A stretch of 64,000 nt of DNA from Azonexaceae bacterium (GTDB taxonomy: Bacteria; Pseudomonadota; Gammaproteobacteria; Burkholderiales; Rhodocyclaceae): NCBI GenBank assembly GCA_013335535.1, contig JAAXVL010000004.1, forward strand, positions 1 through 64,000, written 5' to 3'. A model generated the notes under the pieces. That model saw nothing but the letters and a program-made list of their open reading frames with translations. It was not told the DNA's origin and made no database searches. Position numbers and translations under genes: made by a program. Positions 36,992-44,367 of this stretch are shown here, one piece after another; within the stretch, counting starts at the first letter, position 1, and every line of letters begins with the position of its first letter.

Positions 36992-39880
36992 ATGAGAACT
37001 GAATTTTTAGCGCAGGAGCAGAACGTGCACGCTTCCGTCAAAGGCGTGATGCTCGCTGCAGATGACAGCACCGAGGTGCGCCGGCAGAAGCTGGCGCGCA
37101 TCATTCTCGACGCCATGTACCAGTTTCTGGGGTTGCTTGATGTTGATGGCACCGTGCTTGAGATCAATAAGGCGGCTCTGGAGGGGGCTGGTGTCTGCCT
37201 TGACGATGTGGTCGGGAAGCCCTTCTGGGAGGCACGTTGGTGGGCTGTTTCCGAAGATTCGAGCAAGCGCGTGCGGGAGATGGTCGAGTTGGCCAAGCGC
37301 GGCGAATTCGTACGATGCGATGTCGAAGTCTATGGCGATCTCCATGGCGAAAAAACGATCTTTGTCGATTTTTCGCTGACCCCGATTTACGACGACGAGG
37401 GGTGTGTTGCTTTCCTGCTGCCCGAGGGCAGGAATATCACCGAAAAGATCGCCATCGAGGCCGAGTTGACGCGCAAGAATGGCGAATTGCAGCTGGCGCT
37501 CGAGAAGCTGCGCGAAATCGACGGTTTCAAGACGAAGTTCTTTGCCAACGTCAGCCACGAACTGCGCACCCCGCTGGCACTGATTCTCGGCCCGGTCGAT
37601 CAGCTCCTCAAGGAGGCCACGCAGCTCGGTGAGCGGGAGCGCTTCCGGCTGACGACCATCAAGCGCAATGCCCAGTCCCTGCTGCATCAGGTGAACGATC
37701 TGCTCGATCTGGCGCGCATCGATGCCCAGCAAATGCCGCTGGCCTACGTTTGCGCCAATGTCAGCGCCATGCTCAGGGATGTCGCGGCCAGTTTTGCCGC
37801 GGCGGCCGAAGAGCGCTCGATTACCTTGCTCATTGAAGGGGCGGATGAGCTGTATGCCGACGTCGATCGGGCCAAATTGGCTCGCGTCCTCGCCAATTTG
37901 CTCTCCAACGCCTTCAAGTTCACGCCGGTCGGTGGCCGTATTTGCTGTTCGATCACGCGCGTGGCGAATCGGCGGTTCTTGCTGAGCGTGCAGGACAACG
38001 GGCCGGGCGTACCGCCGCAAATGAAGGAGCAGATTTTTTCCCGCTTTGCCCAGGGGCAGGATGGCCTTTCGGGGAGTGGCAGTGGCCTCGGTCTCAACAT
38101 CGTCAAGGAATTTGTCGAACTGCACTTTGGCACGGTGGTGGCGCTTGATGCGCCGGGCGGCGGGGCGATCTTCCAGGTCGAAATGCCAATGCGTGCCCCG
38201 AAAGGCGTTTTTGTTAGAGAGAGCAGCGAAGAGTCTGGCCTCGGTGCTTTCCAGTCGGTCGATTTTGGCGATCCGCAGAGTCAGCCGGCCCGCGACGACA
38301 AGCCGGGTGTTTGCCGGATTCTCGTCGTCGAGGACAATCCCGACCTGCGCCATTTTCTCTATGACGTCCTGATCGACGACTACAACGTCACGTTGGCCGA
38401 AAACGGCGCGATCGCGCTGTCGTTGGCGTTGGAAAACCCGCCGGATCTGGTGATTACCGATCTGATGATGCCGTATTTCGATGGCGAGCAGTTCGTCCGC
38501 GCGCTCCGAGCCAGTGACCGTTTTCCGAACATCCCCGTGCTCGTCCTGTCGGCCCGCGCCGACGATGCGCTGCGCGAGACATTGCTCGAAGAACTGGTCC
38601 AGGATTACCTGACCAAGCCGTTTTCGCCGCAGGAATTGCGGGCCCGCGTCCGCAATCTGGTCATGGTCAAGCGCACCGTCGACATTCTGCAGAAGGAACT
38701 CAATTCGCAAGCTTCCGACGTTTGCGAACTGACCGCCGGCCTCGTCGCCAGCCGGAAATCATTGCAGGATGGCTTCGTGGCCTTGCAGATATCGGAGCGA
38801 CGCTGGCAGGGGCTGTACAAGAACACGGCAGTCGGGATCGCCCTGGCTGACAGGGAAGGGCGGATTTTGACCGCCAATCCGGCCCTGCAACGCATGCTCG
38901 GTTACAACGAAGCCGACATCGTTGGCGTCTCTTTTATCGATATCTCCGAAGAGTCGCAGCGGGCGATGACCAAGCAAAACGTGCATGGCCTGTTCGATGG
39001 CGTGATCGACAACTATCACGTGCAGAAACGCTATGAGAATAGAAAGGGTGGCTTCCTCTGGGCCAACGTCAGCGCCTCGCTGATTCCTGCTGTGGATCGG
39101 GAGGGGCCGCGCCTGGCGGTCATCGTTGAAGACGTCACCTCGCGCAAGCAGGCCGAGAGCGCCCTTGCCGTCACCCAGGCTGAGCTGGCCAGGGTGTCGC
39201 GATTCACGACCATGGGCGAACTGGTCGCCTCCATTGCACACGAAGTCAATCAACCGCTTTCAGCGATTGCCACCAATAGCCAGGCCGCATTGCGCTGGCT
39301 GGCGCGCGAAACGCCCGACCTCGACGAGGTCGTCGCCGCCTTGAAACGGGTTAATCGTGATGCCAGCCTGGCCGGGGAGGTTATTACCCGCATCCGGCAT
39401 TTTCTCCGCATGGGGGGCATCAAGCGTGAGGTGCTTGATGTCCAGGGCATGCTCGACGACTTGCTGCAGATGCTGCAAACCATGTTGCTCGAGTCTGGCA
39501 TGCAGGTGGATGTCTTGATAGCGCCCGATTTGCCGGTCGTGCACGCCGATCTGGTCCAGTTGCAGCAGGTCATGCTCAACCTCGTCGTCAATGCCGTCGA
39601 TGCCATGCGCGATCAGCCAGCAGCCGAGCGAGTACTGAGCATTTCAGTGACGGCCCATCCGCAGGAAGGGGCGCTATTCAAATTCAGCGACACGGGACCG
39701 GGCATTCGCGCCGAGATGAAAGAGAAGATTTTCGATGCCCTGTTCTCGACCAAGCGCGACGGTCTGGGCATGGGCCTGGCGATCAGCCGCTCGATCATCG
39801 AGAACCACGGGGGGCGGCTACGCCTGGAACCGGCCGGCACCGGCGCCAACTTCGTCTTCAATATTCCGATCAGCCAATGA
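36992..39880 (+). CDS. TodS/TmoS-type double sensor histidine kinase
   Basis: This 962-residue cytoplasmic protein has the rare layout PAS (about 40-150), histidine kinase 1 (SHELRTPLALILGP near 195; G-box SGSGLGLNI), receiver (about 440-560, DLVITDLMMP), PAS (about 610-720) and histidine kinase 2 (SIAHEVNQPLSAIATN; GLGMGLAISRS). TodS-type kinases bind aromatic hydrocarbons in the first PAS and phosphorylate TodT. The ATG at 36992 has TTGGAGAG before it; a GTG at 36959 is less likely. Overlaps the response-regulator gene by four bases. Placed directly after the tmo genes, it is the expected toluene sensor. Confidence 0.92.
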   Translation: MRTEFLAQEQNVHASVKGVMLAADDSTEVRRQKLARIILDAMYQFLGLLDVDGTVLEINKAALEGAGVCLDDVVGKPFWEARWWAVSEDSSKRVREMVELAKRGEFVRCDVEVYGDLHGEKTIFVDFSLTPIYDDEGCVAFLLPEGRNITEKIAIEAELTRKNGELQLALEKLREIDGFKTKFFANVSHELRTPLALILGPVDQLLKEATQLGERERFRLTTIKRNAQSLLHQVNDLLDLARIDAQQMPLAYVCANVSAMLRDVAASFAAAAEERSITLLIEGADELYADVDRAKLARVLANLLSNAFKFTPVGGRICCSITRVANRRFLLSVQDNGPGVPPQMKEQIFSRFAQGQDGLSGSGSGLGLNIVKEFVELHFGTVVALDAPGGGAIFQVEMPMRAPKGVFVRESSEESGLGAFQSVDFGDPQSQPARDDKPGVCRILVVEDNPDLRHFLYDVLIDDYNVTLAENGAIALSLALENPPDLVITDLMMPYFDGEQFVRALRASDRFPNIPVLVLSARADDALRETLLEELVQDYLTKPFSPQELRARVRNLVMVKRTVDILQKELNSQASDVCELTAGLVASRKSLQDGFVALQISERRWQGLYKNTAVGIALADREGRILTANPALQRMLGYNEADIVGVSFIDISEESQRAMTKQNVHGLFDGVIDNYHVQKRYENRKGGFLWANVSASLIPAVDREGPRLAVIVEDVTSRKQAESALAVTQAELARVSRFTTMGELVASIAHEVNQPLSAIATNSQAALRWLARETPDLDEVVAALKRVNRDASLAGEVITRIRHFLRMGGIKREVLDVQGMLDDLLQMLQTMLLESGMQVDVLIAPDLPVVHADLVQLQQVMLNLVVNAVDAMRDQPAAERVLSISVTAHPQEGALFKFSDTGPGIRAEMKEKIFDALFSTKRDGLGMGLAISRSIIENHGGRLRLEPAGTGANFVFNIPISQ

Positions 39881-40524
39881 CCGCAAGCCTGACTTCGCAA
39901 ATCCCCATCGTCTATGTCGTCGATGACGATGCCTCCGTTCGTGAATCCCTGAGCAGCCTGATCCGCTCGGCAGGAATGGCCGTCGAGGTCTTTGCCTCGC
40001 CCTTCGATTTTCTGGCCAAGGAAAAGCTCAAGGATTTTTCCTGTCTTGTCCTCGATGTCCGCATGCCGGGCCTCGACGGACTGGCGCTGCAGGAAAGAAT
40101 CGCCGAACTGGGCGTCGAGATACCGATCATCTTCATCACCGGCCACGGCGATGTTCCGCTGGCCGTTAGGGCCATGAAGGCCGGCGCCATCGATTTCCTC
40201 AACAAGCCGTTCAACGACACCGATCTGTTGCAGGCCATCGCCGCCGCCCTGTCGCGGGTTAGCGCCGCAGTCAATGAACGCACCGAACTGGCTGATCTAT
40301 GCCAGCGTTTCGACGCCCTGACCCCGCGCGAAAAACAGATCATGTTCGCGGTGGCGCTGGGCAAGCAGAACAAGGCCATCGCCTACGATTTGGCGGTGAC
40401 GGAAAGCACCGTCAAAGTGCACAAGCACAACGTGATGAGCAAAATGAATCTGCGCTCAGTTGCCGAACTGACGCTGGCGATTCAGCAGCTCAAAAGCGTC
40501 GGCAAGAAAGCCCCGACAAGCTGA
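39877..40524 (+). CDS. TodT/TmoT-type response regulator (FixJ family)
   Basis: This 215-residue regulator has a receiver (VYVVDDDASVRESL, phosphorylated Asp in CLVLDVRMPG, Lys in FLNKPFND) and a LuxR-type helix-turn-helix (LTPREKQIMFAVALGKQNKAIA, ESTVKVHKHNVMSKM). Starts within the stop of the kinase gene (ATGA). It should bind a site before tmoA, for which 30313-30328 is a candidate. Confidence 0.92.
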   Translation: MTASLTSQIPIVYVVDDDASVRESLSSLIRSAGMAVEVFASPFDFLAKEKLKDFSCLVLDVRMPGLDGLALQERIAELGVEIPIIFITGHGDVPLAVRAMKAGAIDFLNKPFNDTDLLQAIAAALSRVSAAVNERTELADLCQRFDALTPREKQIMFAVALGKQNKAIAYDLAVTESTVKVHKHNVMSKMNLRSVAELTLAIQQLKSVGKKAPTS

Positions 40525-40530
40525 AAAATC

Positions 40531-40578
40531 CCGGAAAAACGGCCAAGACGGAATTTCGATTTTGGCCGTTTTTTCCGG
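40531..40578 (+). terminator. Long stem-loop after the TodT-like gene, merging into the dispersed motif
   Basis: CCGGAAAAACGGCCAA pairs with TTGGCCGTTTTTTCCGG (one bulged T). The right arm is the left flank and first bases of motif copy 4, so here the motif serves as half of a terminator. Confidence 0.75.
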
Positions 40579-40588
40579 TTGACCGTGG
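40575..40588 (+). repeat. Dispersed 14-bp motif, copy 4
   Basis: Exact CCGGTTGACCGTGG preceded by ATTTTGGCCGTTTTTT, 50 bases after the TodT-like gene. Confidence 0.9.
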
Positions 40589-40845
40589 AAGCTCGCTCAA
40601 GGACGCTCTGCAGTGGCGTATTCTGCTTCCAGCAAAAGTGCTAATAGGTTTCGCATAGTGAATTGTTGGTGCCGAATGGATTGCCATCGGAATAAATGGC
40701 ACTAATTTCCAATTCGTTTGTCACAAAAAAGTTAGCCTGAATAATCTTTCTCGCCCCACGGCGAGAAAACTGCTGCTCGCAACTCGATGGATCGCTGCTC
40801 TTGCTTGAAAGAGCCTTGTCGTGAACGTTGTAGGGGGAATGCGTC

Positions 40846-41280
40846 ATGTTGAGAATCATCGTCATCATGTTGCTGTTTCTGGTGGGCCACGCCTTTGGCA
40901 TTGAGCAGCCCATCGGCCATGTAAAAAGCGTTAGCGGCGAGGCAACAATCACGAGCGGCGAGAAAAAAATCAAGGCCGAGGTTGGTTCACCGATCTACCA
41001 GGGAAGCATTCTGCAAACCGGGAAAAATAGCGCGATGGGTGTTACTTTCAAGGATGAGACGGTCATGTCCTTCGGTGCCGATACCGTTTTCTCCGTCGAT
41101 GAATATTTGTATTCACCAGCGCAGGGGAATCTGAAATTCAGCAGCAAACTGGCCAAGGGCAGCCTCAACTATGTCTCCGGGGTGATTGAAAAGCTGAAGC
41201 CCGACGCCGTGACGGTGCGGACCAAATCCGGAATCATCGGGGTCCGCGGTACCCAATTTCTCCTCAGGGTTGAAGAATGA
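40846..41280 (+). CDS. FecR-domain periplasmic protein
   Basis: This 144-residue protein has a signal peptide (about 1-18, IIVIMLLFLVGHAFG) and a FecR domain (GHVKSVSGEATITSGEKKIKAEVGSPIYQGSILQTG ... VRTKSGIIGVRGTQF). It lacks a transmembrane anti-sigma part and no sigma factor gene is near, so it is not a classical FecR. The OmpA-like gene starts within its stop (ATGA). The set FecR-OmpA-cyclase suggests an envelope-sensing module. Confidence 0.82.
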   Translation: MLRIIVIMLLFLVGHAFGIEQPIGHVKSVSGEATITSGEKKIKAEVGSPIYQGSILQTGKNSAMGVTFKDETVMSFGADTVFSVDEYLYSPAQGNLKFSSKLAKGSLNYVSGVIEKLKPDAVTVRTKSGIIGVRGTQFLLRVEE

Positions 41281-41891
41281 ACCCGCAAGTGTCGGGCTCC
41301 CCGTTGTGGCGTGGCGGTTCGCGCTCGCTGTGTACCTTCATTTTGCTGTCGATGCTGTTGGGGGGATGTGCAACGAAATCATATGTCGTACTGCTACCCA
41401 GCCCCGACGGCTCGGTTGGCGAGGTCGTGATCAAGGGAGAAAAAGGTGAACAGGTGCTTAACCAGGCCGGTCAGGCTGGGTCGCTGGACGGGCGCGCGCT
41501 CAAGATAGAAGAGAGGCAGATCAAGGAGGACTTCGGCGCTACCATCGCTGCCTTGCCCAAGATACCCGTACGTTATCTGCTCTATTTCTCAGCAGGAACC
41601 ACACTGACGCCCCAGTCGGAATCCTTGATCCCCAAGATAATCAGCGAGGCAAAGACAAGACCGGCCGTCGATATTTCGGTCATTGGCCATACCGACACCG
41701 TTTTTACCGACCCCTACAACATGCAGTTGGCGTTGAAGCGAGCCGGCAGGGTATCCGAGCTGCTCACGGAGAAAGGGCTCAAGGCCAATTCGATGGTCAT
41801 CGAATCCCACGGTAAAAGAAACCTGCTCATTCCGACGCCGGACAATACCTGGGAACCACGAAACCGTCGTGTCGAGGTGTCAGTCCGCTAG
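41277..41891 (+). CDS. OmpA-family outer-membrane lipoprotein
   Basis: This 204-residue protein has a lipobox (SMLLGGCAT, lipidated Cys near 31) and a C-terminal OmpA domain (about 100-204) with YFSAGTTLTPQSESLI, VIGHTDTV, LALKRAGRVSELL and NRRVEVSV, which bind peptidoglycan. Translation is coupled to the FecR gene by a four-base overlap. Likely tethers a sensing complex to the cell wall (inference). Confidence 0.85.
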   Translation: MNPQVSGSPLWRGGSRSLCTFILLSMLLGGCATKSYVVLLPSPDGSVGEVVIKGEKGEQVLNQAGQAGSLDGRALKIEERQIKEDFGATIAALPKIPVRYLLYFSAGTTLTPQSESLIPKIISEAKTRPAVDISVIGHTDTVFTDPYNMQLALKRAGRVSELLTEKGLKANSMVIESHGKRNLLIPTPDNTWEPRNRRVEVSVR

Positions 41892-41987
41892 GCCTCTCAG
41901 GGTACTGGCACGCCGGGTAGTTAGGTAAGCTTGGGTGATTCGCGGCGCACGGAACCTGTCGTGCGTGTTCATCTGGGAGGGGGCCAT

Positions 41988-44180
41988 GTGAAAATTGTCC
42001 ATGTTCCAAGCCGATTTCTGAAGAACAACAAGGCACTCAAACGGCTGGGCGTCCTGCTGCCCATTATCTCGGTCGTCTTCGGTCTCGCGTTGCTGATTGT
42101 GGATCCGCTTCCCATGCAAACACTACGCAATAACGTGTTTGATCAATATCAGCGCTGGTACCCCCGCCCCTACGACGTTGTTCCCGTGCGCATAGTGGAC
42201 ATCGACGAGGAAACCTTGACCCGTCTAGGGCAATGGCCCTGGCCGAGGACGCGCCTGGCCGAACTCGTCGGCCGCCTGAAAGATGCCGGGGTGGCCGCTA
42301 TCGGCTTCGACGTGTTGCTTGCCGAGGCCGATAGAACCTCGCCCAAGGCGATGGCGCAACTGTGGAAACTGCACGGCGCGGCACGCAAGTCGCTTGAGCG
42401 GCTGCCGGACCACGATCTGGTGCTGGCCAAAAGCTTCGAGCTTGCCAATGTGAGCCTGGGCTTCGTCCTGCAGAGAGGGGAGGGGGCGAGTGGAGAGGGC
42501 GACGAGGCATCCGGCTTGGCACATCGACCGTTCCGCTACATCAGTTCTGGGCAGAATCCGATCAGTCATCTGCACGCCTTTGATGCGGTGATCACGGCCA
42601 GACCGGAGTTCGAGGCAGCCGCCCTTGGCAACGGTGCCCTGAATTTTGTTCCCGACAGCGATGGCATTGTCCGTCGCGTTCCGCTGGTCTTTAGCCTGAG
42701 CGGCAAGCCGGTACCCAGCATCGCGGCTGAATCGCTCCGTGTGGCCCAAGGAGAGCAGAACTACTTTCTCAAGGCGATGCAGCAGGGCTACGGACTTTCG
42801 GAGGTGCGGATCGGTGCCTACAAGATTCCAACGACTGCCGAGGGTGACGTCTGGGTGCATTACACGAGACCTGTTGCCAATCGTTACCTGCCTGCCTGGA
42901 GAGTCCTTTCCGGCGACATTCCCGATGCGTTGCTGGCTGGCCATATTGTCTTCATCGGCAGCTCGGCCCAAGGCTTGATGGATCTTCGGTTTACGCCCCT
43001 CGGCGGTGTCATGCCCGGGGTGGAGGCACACGCCCAGGTGGTCGAGCAGATTTTGTCCGGCCATATCCTCTCGCGTCCGGACTGGGCCAAGGCAGCGGAG
43101 GTCATTGCCATCATCCTCGGCGGGCTGGCCATTTCGTTCCTCTCCATTCGTGCCCGGGCCATGCTGGCAGCCAGCGTCGCCGCGGCCTTTCTCTCGGTAA
43201 CGCTGGCCGGTGGCTGGGTCGCCTTTCGTGAGTATTCCTTGCTGATCAATACGGTGACGCCGTCCCTGATTTTTGCCCTGGCCTTTGTTCTGGGTAGTCT
43301 GATCCATCACTTTATCAGCGAGCGTGAACAGCGATGGATCAAGGACATGTTTTCCCGCTACGTCTCGCCAAACCGTGTCGACTATCTGGTCAAGCACCCG
43401 GAAGCAATGAGCCTGGGTGGCGGGCGTCAGGAGTGCAGCTTCGTATTCACCGATCTGGCCAATTTCACCTGTCTCATGGAAAGCATCGATCCTGGAAAAG
43501 CTGCAGACATGTTGAACCGCTATCTGGACCAGATGATCGCCATCGCCTTCCAATACGAAGGCACACTTGACCGAATAGTCGGCGATTCCGTGGCGATCAT
43601 GTTTTCCGCCCCGGTGCTGCAACCGGATCACCGGGCCAGGGCGCTGGCCTGCGCACTCGAGATGGATGCCTTCGCCACGGCATATGCGCAAAAACTCAAT
43701 GCCGAAGGCGTCAAATTCGGTATCACGCGGATCGGCATTCATTCGGGCGAGGTGATCGTCGGAAACTTTGGCGGTTCGACCATGTTCGATTACCGGGCTC
43801 TTGGCGACCCGGTCAATACCGCGTCACGGCTGGAGAGCGTGAATAAGCAACTCGGTACGAACATGTGCATGTCGGCAGCAACCCTGGCTGGCTGTGCCGA
43901 TGCGGCCGTTCGACCGGTGGGCCGCCTTGTCCTGAAAGGCAAGACAGAAGCGATCGAAGTATTCGAACCTCTGGTTGCCGAGCGTGAAAAAGGCTATGCG
44001 CCACGGGCGCGTTATCTCGCTGCCTACCATCAGTTGTCGGTGGCCGGTGGCGACGAGTCGGCGAAACTCCTGTTTGCCGAGTTGGCGCTGCGCTACCCGG
44101 ATGATCCCCTGGTCAAGCTGTACAGCGGCCGACTCGAGCGCGAGGAGGGCGGGAACCTGATTTTGATGGCGGAGAAATGA
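41988..44180 (+). CDS. CHASE2-domain adenylate/guanylate cyclase
   Basis: The protein (730 residues from GTG 41988, which has GGGAGGGGG four bases before it) has one N-terminal membrane segment, a periplasmic CHASE2 sensor (about 55-330, VRIVDIDEETLTRLGQWPWPR, IGFDVLLAE), three further membrane segments (about 355-430) and a class III cyclase domain (about 465-640). Catalytic segments include FVFTDLANFT, GDSVAIMFSAP and FDYRALGDPVNTASRLE; the usual K-F-I-G-D is R-I-V-G-D here. Product is cAMP or cGMP. It follows the OmpA gene by 96 bases and precedes an antiporter with a cNMP-binding domain. Confidence 0.88.
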   Translation: MKIVHVPSRFLKNNKALKRLGVLLPIISVVFGLALLIVDPLPMQTLRNNVFDQYQRWYPRPYDVVPVRIVDIDEETLTRLGQWPWPRTRLAELVGRLKDAGVAAIGFDVLLAEADRTSPKAMAQLWKLHGAARKSLERLPDHDLVLAKSFELANVSLGFVLQRGEGASGEGDEASGLAHRPFRYISSGQNPISHLHAFDAVITARPEFEAAALGNGALNFVPDSDGIVRRVPLVFSLSGKPVPSIAAESLRVAQGEQNYFLKAMQQGYGLSEVRIGAYKIPTTAEGDVWVHYTRPVANRYLPAWRVLSGDIPDALLAGHIVFIGSSAQGLMDLRFTPLGGVMPGVEAHAQVVEQILSGHILSRPDWAKAAEVIAIILGGLAISFLSIRARAMLAASVAAAFLSVTLAGGWVAFREYSLLINTVTPSLIFALAFVLGSLIHHFISEREQRWIKDMFSRYVSPNRVDYLVKHPEAMSLGGGRQECSFVFTDLANFTCLMESIDPGKAADMLNRYLDQMIAIAFQYEGTLDRIVGDSVAIMFSAPVLQPDHRARALACALEMDAFATAYAQKLNAEGVKFGITRIGIHSGEVIVGNFGGSTMFDYRALGDPVNTASRLESVNKQLGTNMCMSAATLAGCADAAVRPVGRLVLKGKTEAIEVFEPLVAEREKGYAPRARYLAAYHQLSVAGGDESAKLLFAELALRYPDDPLVKLYSGRLEREEGGNLILMAEK

Positions 44181-44367
44181 ATCCGGATGGGTGAATTGAA
44201 AGTCCTTTTTGGTTCACGGCAGCAGCTTTTCGGAGCTTGAGCGTCAAGTGCTCATGAATACCGGAAAGAGCGTTTCCGAACCGGTTGTTGTGAGTTATCC
44301 GAATGAGATGGCGGGTGGAGTTCGATCATCGGTATTGGTGCACTTTTCAGACATAGTGAGGCAGTAA

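Larger units (their letters stand above)
40525..40845. other. Intergenic region with terminator and dispersed motif
   Basis: After the terminator/motif pair (40531-40588) the stretch is AT-rich, with no supported gene; GTAGGGGGA near 40829 is the ribosome site of the FecR-like gene. Confidence 0.5.

Noticed and set aside
42225-43742. 505-codon frame opposite the cyclase gene
   Set aside because: Antisense shadow of a well-supported gene.
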